From Tetrahymena thermophila SB210 (lineage: Eukaryota; Ciliophora; Oligohymenophorea; Hymenostomatida; Tetrahymenidae), in NCBI RefSeq assembly GCF_000189635.1, contig NW_002476438.1:124001-188000 (forward strand): a stretch of DNA of 64,000 nucleotides, given 5' to 3'. This document shows positions 1-10,960 of the stretch, piece after piece (within the stretch, counting starts at the first letter, position 1; the number at the start of each line of letters is the position of its first letter). The notes under the pieces are model-generated. The model made no database searches. It was not told where the DNA came from and saw only the letters and a list, made by a program, of their open reading frames with translations. A program made the translations under genes and the position numbers.

Positions 1-1183
1 TTAAGGATATAGTGAAAATAAATACTGATGAAGCATACAAATAAGCAAGTTAGATCATTATGGAGAGTGAGTCTAATATTCGTACAGTTGCTTCTTTTTA
101 TAATGAGAATTAACTCAATATTTTTTTGTCAGAAAAATTATTTTTACCTCTTTAATTGGTAAAATCAAAAGGCTAAATTTCTGGTGTTTTTCTTAGTTTA
201 TCTTTCGTTCTATCTTTTGGAATTATAGAATAATCCTTTATTGTGGTGTTATTTTTACTTAAAATTAAATTGTAAGTGATACAGAATTGTTTATGCCTAT
301 TTTTTCTGTTCTTTTTGATGCTTTTGGTATAGGATATAACCACTAATTAATACCAAATATCGTTCTAGCTATAAACGCAGCAAATAATCTTTTTGGTATA
401 ATAAATTAAAATGATGAAGTTTAGATTTGTTAAGACCAAGCATAGCAACTAAATTTAAAACCAATTGCTTAACAAACTTAATAAAGCATTTAAGGAAACA
501 TTGAATTTAGAAATGTCTCATTTAAATATCCATCCATCTAGAGATTAGCATGTTTGTTTTCGAGAATATATCTTTCAAAATTAAAGCAGGTTAAAAGGTC
601 GTCTTTGTTGGACCAAGTGGTTCAGATAAATCTTCAATAATATAGCTCTAATTGAGGTTCTACACAAACTATGAAGGCGATATATTTGTAGATGGTAAAA
701 ATCTAACTGAATATTATTATTTGAATAACTATCTCTAGAATTTCGGTGTAGTGAGTTAAGAGCCAATTCTTTTTAACTCAAAAATAGAAGAAAACATTTA
801 GTTTATTGAGTCATATTAAAATGGAGAGAAACTTAAAGAAAAAGAAGATAAGTAGTCAAACTAAATTATTAACAAAATTGGAGAAGGGTTTAAGAGAAAA
901 GTAGGTCCTAAGGGAAGTTAGCTTTCTGGTGGATAGAAATAAAAGCTATAGCAATAGCAATAATTAAAAATCCTAATATAGTGCTTTAGACCTTTAGAAT
1001 GAAAAGATCGTATAAGAAGCTTTAGACTAACTGATGAAATAGAAAACTTCAATATATATAGTTCATAGATTATCAAAAATAAAGGATAGTGATAAAATAT
1101 ATGTTATTGAATCTGGAAAAATGCTTTAGGAGGGTATATATGATGAATTAATCAATAATTTCTATAGACTCAATACTCTTTGA
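1..1183 (+). pseudogene. ABC transporter (ABCB/MDR type), decayed second half
   Basis: In the ciliate code three frames together give the C-terminal half of an ABCB-type exporter. At 50-110 the segment SNIRTVASF matches the helix before the last membrane pair. At 310-400 AANNLFGII matches the linker to the second nucleotide-binding domain. Then come GQKVVFVGPSGSDKSS (Walker A, about 592-640), a Q-loop VVSQEPILFNSKIEENI (about 747-800), the signature QLSGGQKQ (about 918-945) and the H-loop YIVHRLSKI (about 1055-1085). The gene is dead: the frame changes near 270, near 550 and after the signature. The Walker A glycine before lysine is aspartate, and the Walker B/D-loop acidic residues after NPNIVL are missing, apparently by a small deletion. 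The last frame ends at TGA 1181-1183. The 5' half lies outside the window. Family assignment is firm; the transported substrate cannot be told. Confidence 0.85.
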
Positions 1184-1869
1184 AAAAATATTTGATTTCT
1201 AATAAATAATTTGATTTCCATCCATAAATAGTTTTATGAGTTATTCAATTAAAAAAAATTATTAAATAGTATATTTATTTATTCTATTAAAAATAAATTT
1301 AAATTACCTTATTTTTTAAAAATTAACTCTTTTACCTGCTTGATTTATTCATAAATTTTTTAAGATATGATATTCAAATGAGCAAATTCAGTAAATTAAA
1401 TTAAATTAATTAAAAATTTTAAAGATCATAAGTGATGATTTGAAAATATGTAATCAATCTCTTTAAATAATAAATTAATCATTTATTTTGGTTTTTAATT
1501 GGTATAAAAGAATTAAATTTTAGCTCTACATAAAAAATTAAAAAATATCACAAATTAATTTTTTACCTTCAAAAAATACAATAATAAATTAACTATAAAT
1601 AACTAGTAATATGATCAATCAATCTTATTAGTTTTATGATAGATTGATATTTATTTTTATAAAAGTAAATTTTAAAAGCTCCTTAATAGGAATCAAAAAC
1701 TCAAGTTTAAATTCTTTCAACTTTACTTGAATTGAAAATCACAAATTGTCTACAATTTTTTTAATTAAAATTTTGCATGAATTATACTTTGAAGTTTTGT
1801 AAAATTGATCAATTAATATTAATTAATAAGGAAAATAAAAAATCAAATATCTGATTAGATTGAAATAAT
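1184..1869. other. AT-rich intergenic region
   Basis: No coding pattern is seen between the ABC transporter remnant and the first receptor-like gene. The DNA is nearly all A and T with short homopolymer runs. It presumably holds the promoter of the gene starting at 1870, but no motif can be named. Confidence 0.5.
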
Positions 1870-4800
1870 ATGGGTTTTATATCTCTTATTTTAATTTTTT
1901 TATCAATTTTACTACCAAATTTTAAATGCGGTGATCAGTTACCTATAGAAATAAAGTCAGATGTTCTTTATATTGAGGTATTATTTCTTAAATGGCAAAT
2001 AAAATTTACAAATTTCTTTTAAATTATTAGGAATTTTAATCATTAATCTACTAAAGTAAAAGTGATTCAAAATGGAGATATAGCACATTAGATAGTAGCG
2101 GAAACATATAATAAACAATTATAATAAATAATTTTGGTTAAACTATAACAAAAGATACAACTTATTTTGTGGAATAAGTAAATTAAATGATATTTTGTTG
2201 CAATTATATATACTTTAAAATAAAATTTTAGGATAAAATTATATATATACTGACTTTTGGAGAATCAACATACTCTGTTATTGATACAAGTAAGCTCAAT
2301 ATTGATCCTGATGGGTCTTATAAATCATAAGAAATGAGCCCAACTTAATGTGATATAAAGTAAACCATTATTATGAAGCAAGTAATTAACTAAATTCTAT
2401 CAATTTTATTAAGATATAAAGTTATTAAAAATTAAAAGAAAAGTTTATATTTGCTGATTTGTTTTGAAAAGTTAAATTCTTTTTTTGTCACTGATACTTC
2501 ATTCCTTGGTTTATTTAGTAGCAAATAAATAACAAGTACAAATAAAGGCATGAGAAATGAATAATAATTCTTTTATTATGATGGATTTATTTTTTTGTAA
2601 GGTCAAAAGTATTAGATAAAATTTATAGATAAAAAAACTATTGATATCTTGGTGGTTAATGTAGATTTTATATTTTTAAAGTATGTTATTATATATAACC
2701 TATATTTTGATAATTTAAAATTAGTAAGATTTCAACCTATATTTGGTTGAATATTAGCTGTCTTTATTTTCATTTAGTGACTAAGTTATGACTTAAACAA
2801 AAAGAGTATCGCTTGGAGCTACCTCAGAAAACATTTTAATGTCTAAAATAATTAGCTTCACAAATGTAAACAAAAAATAAATGATAAATAATTAAAATTC
2901 TTATTTATTAAGAAATCTTTTTTATTTATTTAGATGTTTGTAATTTTTGCCTATAATCAAGACACAAACAAATTTGAATTCTTTAATGCATAGACACTAT
3001 AAAAAATTTAGCAAATAGGAGAAAATATGATTTATATTGATTATCAGAGCTTTATCTAAAGAGATGTAACAATTAATATTTGATTAAAACTTTGTTAAAT
3101 TTACTTATTTATTTTATGAAATAGAAAGATGTATTTATTGGAAAGAATTGGTATAAAATAGATTATGATTCTAATCAAAAGTAAATTTTAGTATAATTGA
3201 TAAGATCAGATTTACCTTATTCTTATCAGCTTAGATACAAGCCATTTCAATCTTATAATTTTAATAATGTAATTAGATTTTAGATTTTTTTCATGAATTA
3301 GTATTTCATAATATTTGATTTTCTATTTCGTTGGCTGGAAACAAATTATTATAATTGAAATATACAAATAGAATAATATAATTGAATGCTAAATAGACTC
3401 AAAGAATTATTTGACTGATATCAATTTTATGTATGGGCTCTGCACTGATGGATGCAAGGACTGTAAAACAGATACTTCGTGTTAAAACTGTTAGAAAGGA
3501 TCTTTTCTCGACTTTAATTAAAAATGTGTTTAGTCTTGTCCCACTACATACAAGTAAGATAATATTAAAAACATATGCGTTTGTGATAAAGATAGAGTAG
3601 AATCTAAAAAGTAATTTATCTTTTACCAACCAATTAAAAATTTATCAAAACTAAAATCTAATTTAATAAAAAGCCATACATGCGATTGTAAAGATGGTTT
3701 TTATTTAAAAAATCAAAATTGTGAAAAATGCTCTGCAAATTGCTTAAAATGCTCAGATTCACAAGAATGTTAAAAGTGTTCAGATGGTTACTTTCTTTAA
3801 TTTGATAAAACTTGCTAAAAAATATGCCCACCAGATTAACAGTAAGATAAAGCTAATTAAACATGTAAATGTGATTAAAATGCGTAGTTATCCTTGTAAA
3901 TTAAATTAAGATTTTTAATAGACGTAAATCACTAATTGATTTTAACATTTTATATATAAAGAGGTTAATGCAAATGCAATGATGGATTTTACATGAATGG
4001 AAATTAATGTGTAGTTTGTAAAGAGAATTGTGCCACTTGCAATGATGGAGATAACTGCGTGAAATATAAAGAATGCAATTCTTTTTAAATTTTTGACCCA
4101 AACCAAAAATAGTGTATATGCAAAGAAGGATATTATACTAATGGTAAGGATTGTAGTCCTTGTTAGGAAGATTGTTTGATATGTTATGATTCTAAAACGT
4201 GCTTAAAGCAAAAAGAGTGTGGGGAAATGTAAAAATATGATAATTAATTAAAAAAATGCACTAAATGTCTATGGGATACTGATAAAAAGATATGCGTAGA
4301 AGAGTGCTAGCCTGAGTAGTATAAAGATACTGTGAAATTAATTTGCATAAAGTGTGATAATTAATAAAAAGGAAATTGTGTGGTTAATTGCCCACTCAAA
4401 CAATATTATGATTATGAAATTTAAAAATGCCTTCCTTGTCACTCCTCTTGCAACAGATGCAAAGGAAAAAAGGAAAATTAGTGTATTAATTGTGTAAGTC
4501 CTTTGATCCTATAACCTGATTCTACTTGCTCGCATTGCGAATAAGGACAATTTTTAGATGAAAAAACCAAAATATGCGAGTAGTGCTACTACAAATGCAA
4601 GTAATGCAAAGGAAAATCTGAGGATGATTGTATATCTTGTGTTTAAGATTTTGTGTTATCATCTACAAATTAAAAATGCATAACAAAAAACGAAGCATCA
4701 GAAGAAGATACTTTATCAAAAAAACTTGAATATTCAGAATGTAATTTAAAAAATTTAATTACACTTTTCTTATATTGTAATCTTTTTATCTTGATTTGAT

Positions 4801-6243
4801 TTTATTTATTTTTATCAACTCATAGAATTTTTTTGATTTATAATTGCACCGTAAGAAATTAATCAATTCTGATGAATTTAATGATTACGATAAAACTATA
4901 TAAAATTTGCGGGCTAATTTATTAATAGTTTTTTTGAATTAAAAAGGTTAAGATTCTTCAAGTTTTGATTGTCAAACTTAATAAAACTTCTTAGACCTAT
5001 TTTAAAGTCTGCACTAAATTATGTTTTTTGCATTTTTGCCACTTTCAGTACTCTGTTTGCTATTTGTTCCTAATATTAGGCAACAAATATTTTACTTTAT
5101 TTAAGTACAATAAATAGTAGGTAATTTTATTATGGACAAAAGATTGAATTTATTATGGTTAAATGTAGGCTTTCTAAAAGTATAATATGGTTTTAACATT
5201 TTAAATATTATTTCGTTCTTGAATCAATAAAAAAAAGAAGAAATTGTATATGATCTGAATTAATTTGATATAGGGATAAACGTCTAAAATTTGTCCTTAA
5301 AATTTCTTGATAACTGCTTAATTCAAATAGTTATATTAGCTATTTTGTTAATCTGCATGATAGTAGTTTTCTTTCTTAAAAGTGAGTCTCGTTTGATGAC
5401 AGAAATAAAAACGTATTTCAATATTAACTTTTTGATAAGATATTTTATGATTTGCTCAAATTAACTTTTTCTATCGGCTTTGATATGTTTGAAAGAAAAA
5501 TAAATATTAAAGCAAAATAATATTTATTTTATTTTGCCTTTCCTTCTTATTTACATAGTTTAGCTGCTTTATTCTATTTATATTCTCTTATTCAGCAACT
5601 CTTTTGCTCTAATTGACTCAGTTTAAGTACTAAGAATTAGTAGTGAGTAAAGTTAAAAAATGTAGAATTTTTTCTGGATCTTTTTTGAATTTAAAAAATT
5701 ATCCTCTCTTATACTTATTTATTTATTTTAAGATAACTTATATGCTACATTTATTATACCTGCTTTGAACTTGATTTTTTTAATCTACTTTATTGCTTTT
5801 AAGCCATTTTAAAACTCAATTTAAGATAAACTGGGATGTTTAATTGAATTTATCAGTATAATTCTTATTTCCTGTTTGGCAGCTATATCAAACAGAGAAA
5901 AATTAGGAATAAGCAATAACCATGCACTCAACTTTGAAATAGGTAAGTTAGTTTTTATTTTTAATATTTATAATTAATTTATTTATATAAATTAAAATAA
6001 GTTTTTGTATCCTTCTCTCTGGCTCTATTAGCTCAATAAATAATCGTTTGTTGTCTTTACTTTTTCAATTCTATAAAAAACTATTTCATCAACAGAAGAA
6101 ATTAATAGATTTAAAATGCAAAATTGTAAAATATTCCACTAACATCTTCATTCTAAATGATTGAATCTATAAATAACATCTAATCTATACTATCTTCAAC
6201 AAAATTTAGCAAAATTATCTTAAAAAAAAATGTTTATAAATGA
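1870..6243 (+). CDS. Cysteine-rich multi-pass membrane protein, family member 1
   Basis: Receptor-like surface protein of unknown ligand. Exon 1 (1870-1977) encodes a signal peptide ending in LLPNFKC; exon 2 (2031-2177) holds the family motif KWRYSTLDSSGNI. Several more small exons make a cysteine-poor ectodomain. From about 3372 cysteine-rich modules follow (CKDCKTDTSCQNC type), with a long exon 3962-4740. Exon 4947-5942 encodes about eight hydrophobic segments, with FYFIQVQQIVGNF, LLWLNVGFLK and a conserved IRYFMICSNQ. The last exon (6002-6243) has a final membrane segment and a cytoplasmic tail, ending at TGA. The sequence closest to it in the window is the gene at 56472, which shares FYFIQVQQ where the others have WYxIQ. 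The junction near 3269-3371 is irregular: a canonical GT-AG intron keeps the frame, but a stretch resembling the paralogues (GNKLLQLKYTN) would be lost in it. The C-terminal half is intact. Family recognition is sure; exon limits in the N-terminal part are approximate. Confidence 0.82.
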
Positions 6244-6484
6244 AAAATCCTTATCAAAATTTGTTTATAGTTTTTTGACTACTTTATATTGTTAATAATT
6301 TATCTATCAATTTATTTAATATTCAAAAAATTATTTTAAGTTCACAACCTTAAATTTACTTTATTCTTAAAAATACCTTATTCTTTATTTTAATTAATAA
6401 TAAGTAAATAGATTATTAAATAAATAAATAAACTAGATGTATTTTGTGTATTTTTTTATAGAATTTATTTTATTAAAATATTAA
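6244..6484. other. 3' flank of family member 1
   Basis: AT-rich sequence with no gene visible. It probably holds the polyadenylation region of the upstream gene; no terminator motif can be named. Confidence 0.4.
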
Positions 6485-7100
6485 TAAAAAAGGTAAAATT
6501 AAAAAAATATTTTGGAGGATTTAATTTAATTTCTTTCTTTCCTTTTTGTTGTAAAATAAATTTAATGAAGTTATTTATTTGATGCTCAATATTGCTATTT
6601 TATATTTAATTTAAAATATGTTGTGTAATTAATATTTTATTGTTCTTATCTTTTAAATTTTCAAACATAAGCAATTATATTTTATTTATGATTTTATGTA
6701 ATTAAGGAAATTAAAAGAAATTTATATATCTTTTGCTTAGCATAATATATTTGAAATTATATAATAAATAACAATTATAAATTTTTTAACCTATAACAAA
6801 TTTAAAAATATGAATCATGTGAATATCAAATAAATATGAAATTAATATAAATTTATGAATTAGATTAAAAGAATAGGATTAGAAGTTAATTGGTTTATAT
6901 TTAAAGCAGAAATGGCTAAAAAAAATAAGCAAATATTTTATTTGAGTTTTTAGGAATTATAAATATGTTAAAATATTTTAAATTATTTCAATTCACTTTT
7001 AAGTAAGTATCTTACAAATATTATCTATTATTACAGGAAATATTTACAAATTTTTCGGCTTAATTTATTTTTCTCAATAAATTTACAGATGATATTCAAT
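6485..7100. repeat. Duplicated non-coding segment A, copy 1
   Basis: This stretch aligns by eye with 20339-20960: both contain GAGGATTTAATTTAATTTC or its close variant, then matching blocks through the shared ATTTACAGATGATATTCAA near the end. No coding pattern is present in either copy. In copy 2 the segment follows a decayed piece of family member 1, so the copied unit was the 3' end of that gene plus its downstream flank, with an internal deletion. Confidence 0.8.
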
Positions 7101-7709
7101 CCTTACTCGAAACTAAAATACTTATTAAATCATTATAGAGATTAATACTGTAGTTAGATTTTTTCCCTGAGTACAAAATCAGCATATTTAACTCATTTTA
7201 TTTTAATATTTTTTAAATTATGTTTATATATTTATCTTTAAATATCGATATACCGTAATTCCTCATTAATTAAGGACATTTTAGAAAATTTTTGGAAAGT
7301 AAAAAGAATTTTTTCACTCTAAGAAAAAATTTTTTATGTTCAAAATTTAGAAAAGGCATTAAATTCTAAAAAAAGATTTTCAAAATTTAATAAAAAAAAA
7401 TAGAAAGTGTAAAATTAGCTTAAAACCATAAAAATTAAATGAAATATCAACCATCTCTACCTACACAGTTGGTGATATTTTAATTACAGGATTAGCAATA
7501 ATTTTTATACTTCTTAACTTTAAATTTAAATTTACTCTTAATAAGAAATTATTTAACAAATTTGTCTTTTAGCAAAATGAAAAAAAATAGAGATTTAAAA
7601 ATTAATTTTTCAAATAAACCACAATGCTCTCACTACTCAGAATATATAAATTTATTAATGAAGTTATTTACAGTTTTTAAATATAATATCAGTTATATTT
7701 ATATATTTC
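7101..7709. other. Intergenic, 3' side of surface antigen gene A
   Basis: AT-rich, no gene seen. From about 7375 onward the sequence matches 14385-14684, the 3' flank of the second antigen gene, so the antigen duplication includes about 330 bp downstream of the coding region. A 14-base word TACCGTAATTCCTC at 7251 recurs at 20248. Confidence 0.6.
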
Positions 7710-9071
7710 TCAGATGATTAAAAATAACAAAAGCATAGTAAAAGCCAAAGTTAACAAGTTTGTGCCAGTATAAGGACTACGAATAGAGTTAGCTTAGCAA
7801 ATATTATTTGAATCAGCAGTTTAGCCATTAGAGCAACTGGCAACACAAGCTGTTGCACTGAAAAATTTACCTGCAGCATAGACTGTATGAGCTTTAGTGG
7901 CACCATTGCAAGATTTACACATCCAACCGTTAAGATTAGCACCTGGATTAGCAGTACAATCTATAACTTCACAATTTGGAGTTGCAGAAGGTGTGAATAA
8001 AGCTTATATTGTAGGATTAGTACTGCATCCTTTGCAGTCAGTAGACTTACCACCAGTTGTACCTGCAGAACCACAAGCAACATCAGCTCCTGGAACGGGA
8101 ATTAATTAACAAATATTATTTTTATCAGCAGAATAGCCTAAAGGGCAAGTGGCAACACAAGTATTTACACTGAATAATTTACCAGCAGAATAAACTGCAT
8201 TAGCAACAGGGTTACCATTACAGGATTTACACATCCAACCATTAAGATTAGCACCTGGATTAGCAGTACAATCAATAACATCACAACTTGGAGTTGCAGA
8301 TTCTTTGAATAAGGCTTAGATTGTACTATTAGCACCACATCCTTAGCAGTCAGTAGCCTAACCACCAGCTTAATTTGTAGTACCACAACCAACATCAGCA
8401 CCTAGAATGGGTTAGCAAACATTATTTTAATCAGGAATCTAGTCTAAAGGGCAACTGGCGATGCAAACAGATCCATTGAAAAATTTACCAGGTTAATAAG
8501 CTGCATGAGCAAAAGGGTTACCATTACAGGATTTACACATCCAACTATTGAGATTAGAAAATGGATTACCTGTACAATCAAAAACTCTACAGTTATTTGC
8601 TGCAGAAGGTAGGAAATAAGTTTACATAGTATAAGTAGCACCACATCCTTTGCAGTTAGAAGCATCACCACCAGCTTAATTTGCAGTACCACAAGCAACA
8701 TCTGCTCCGTAAATTGGTTAGCAAATATTATTCAGATCTGGAGTATAACCAGGACTGCAAACACTTGCACAAGCAGTTCCTTGTAGATAAACTCTACCAA
8801 TACCATAAACACTAGTAGTTAAATTACTGCAAGATTTACACATCCAACCATTGAGATTACTAGTTGGATCAACAGTACAATCATTAACTTTACAAGCTGG
8901 AGATGAAGAAACTACGAAAAAAGCTATGGCTGCACCAGTAGTACCACATCCTTAGCAGTTAAGACTACTACCATTTGGATTTTAAGTACCACAATTAACA
9001 TCTTTACCGCTTGCATTTACAGATGAAAATATAATTGAGATTACAGCTAAAATAGCTAAAAATTTATTCAT
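7710..9071 (-). CDS. Immobilization-antigen-like GPI-anchored surface protein A
   Basis: Single uninterrupted frame of 453 residues in the ciliate code, starting at ATG 9069-9071 and ending at TGA 7710-7712. The N-terminus MNKFLAILAVISIIFSSVNA is a signal peptide. Four tandem repeats of about 100 residues follow, each starting (G)xDVxCG and containing a CxxC pair, DC(T), and the nearly invariant core LNGWMCKSC or LNSWMCKSC, then VC/AC...C and IC/VC near the end. The C-terminus ends in LLTLAFTMLLLFLII, a hydrophobic tail of the type replaced by a GPI anchor. This layout (about 430-450 residues, periodic cysteines, GPI signal) is that of ciliate immobilization (Ser/i-) antigens that coat the cell and cilia. 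It has no introns, unlike its neighbours. The paralogue at 14685-16052 is very similar. Which serotype class it belongs to cannot be told. Confidence 0.88.
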
Positions 9072-9600
9072 TCTTGGAAATTTTTTTTATAGTTTTTTAT
9101 TACTTTAATTAATTAATTAATTAATTAATTATATTTACATTTCATTTATTTTATGATTTAAATCAATTTTTGAAAACAATCGCATCTTTGATGGGGAATT
9201 TTTTTTTTTATGTTTTAAAAGTATGGATAAGTAATAAGGTTAAACAAAAAATTTTTAAAAATAATATATTGATGCTATTCAGATACAATCTTCATCACTT
9301 GCAGCAAAAATAGCGATATTTTAAGGATTAAGAATTAACTTGTTATATAATGGATGGATGGATGATGTATGAATATGAGTTAAATTTTCATATGCACTAA
9401 CTATATATATAAATAAAAACCATAAATAACAAATATTACTAGTAATCTAATTTTTCAAAGCAATAGCTGATTTCAAATTTGTCTAATCTATTATTTTTGT
9501 TTTCAATCATTATTAAGGTTGCTTGTAATTTAAAAATGTATAAGCTTGAAAAGAAAAAGTATAATTTTGTTTGAGTTTTTGACATTTAATATAATTCTAC
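9072..9600 (-). promoter_or_regulatory. 5' flank of antigen gene A, shared with gene B
   Basis: Upstream of the antigen start the DNA matches 16053-16560 upstream of antigen B nearly throughout, including a (TTAA)n run (about 9107-9130, shorter in the other copy), a TGGATGGATGATGTATGAATA block near 9350 and a block ending near 9610. Conservation through this non-coding stretch reflects the duplication; it should contain the promoter, though no defined element is recognisable. Confidence 0.55.
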
Positions 9601-10590
9601 AAGATATAAAATATTGATTTTTTACACAAAAATATAAATTAAGCTTTTAAGAAGAGTTTTGATAGAAATTAACGCAATTAACTACAATTTTTTTCCAAAA
9701 AATTTCAGTATCTTTAATTAAATATTACATTTAATACACGAAAAGTATAAATTAATTAATATTTTTAAGAGGAGGGAATTTTGAAAGAAATTAACACCAT
9801 CAACCACTCTTTATTCCACAAATATTTTTTCCTTAATCAAATATTAGATATTATACACAAAAATATATAAATTAAGCTTTTTAAGAAGAATTTTGAAACA
9901 AATTAGTGCTAACAACTACTCTTTTCTCCACAAATTTTCTGTGTCCTTAATGAAATATTACATTTTATACACTAAAAGTATAAATTAATTAATATTTTTA
10001 AGAGGAGTTTTGAAAGAAATTAATACCATCAACCACTCTTTTTTCCAGAAATTTTCTGTTTCCTTAATCAAATATCAGATTTTATACATATAAATAAAAA
10101 AATTATGCTTTTTAGGAAGAGTTTTGAAAGTAATTAACTCAATAGCTACTCTTTTTTCCACAAATTTTCTATATCCTTAATTAAATTTAGATTTTTACAC
10201 AAAAACATAAATTATATAAGCTTTTTAAGAAGAGTTTTGAAAGAAATCAACACTTTTAATCATTCTTTTTTTCCACTATTTTTCTGTTTAATCAATTATC
10301 AGATTTTATACGCATAAATATATAAATTAAGCTTTTTAAGTAGATTTTGAAAGAAATCAACGCCATTAACCACTCTTTTTATCAACTATTTTTCTGTTTC
10401 CTTAATCTAATATTAGAATTTATACATATAAATAAAAAAATAATGCTTTTTAGGAAGAGTTTTGAAAGTAATTAACTTAATAGCTACTCTTTTTTCCATA
10501 AATTTTCTGTATCCATCCTTAATTTAATTTAGATTTTATACACAAAAATATAAATTAAGTAAGCTTTTTAAGAAGAGTTTTGAAAGAAAA
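9600..10590. repeat. Tandem array of ~115 bp repeats, array 1
   Basis: About eight to nine imperfect direct repeats. Each unit has a core like AAGAAGAGTTTTGAAAGAAA, then AACNCCATTAACCACTCTTT, TTTCCACAAATTTTCTGT, CCTTAATTAAAT, and AGATTTTATACACAAAAATA before AAATTAAGC. The GTTTTGA core recurs near 9652, 9770, 9887, 10004, 10115, 10222, 10340, 10457 and 10575, a period of 107-120 bp. Alternate units share private variants (for example a TAATTAACTCAATAGC form near 10130 and 10470), which suggests duplication of multi-unit blocks. The array lies about 530 bp upstream of the antigen start, and an equivalent array lies upstream of antigen B. No protein is plausible here. Confidence 0.9.
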
Positions 10591-10960
10591 TACAAATTTT
10601 CATAGAAAAAAACTAGTTCGAACTTAAATATATATATTTTTTGCTTTCAATCAATTAATTTTGGGTTTTTGAAAATAAAGAAACAAAGTTTACAATAAAA
10701 AGCATTGATAAATATATTTTAAGCACAAAAGCCGTTTTTTAAGAGTATTATTTCTTGAAACAGTTTAAAAATTAAAATGATCTTGTAAATACTTTGCTAT
10801 AAAAGATATTCTTTAAAGATATAATATGAAATTAAATATACTGATAAATGAAAATATATATATGGATATTTAAAGATATGTAAAATAAAAATAATTTAAA
10901 ATTATTAATTAAATGTAAAGTGAGTCAAATAAGTTGATCTTGTGCCTGTGACATGATTTC
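10591..10960. repeat. Flank of repeat array 1, duplicated at 18780-18990
   Basis: The sequence from the end of the array (AATTTTCATAGAAAAAAACT) through AAGAAACAAAGTTTACAATA to about 10800 is repeated almost unchanged after the second array. After that the copies differ by deletions. Non-coding. Confidence 0.7.

Noticed and set aside
7897..8109. Plus-strand frame over antigen gene A
   Set aside because: It lies antisense to the intact four-repeat antigen frame and has no independent support.
9600..10590. Tandem repeats considered as a CRISPR-like array
   Set aside because: Units are contiguous ~115 bp imperfect repeats with no constant repeat/unique spacer alternation, in a eukaryotic genome.
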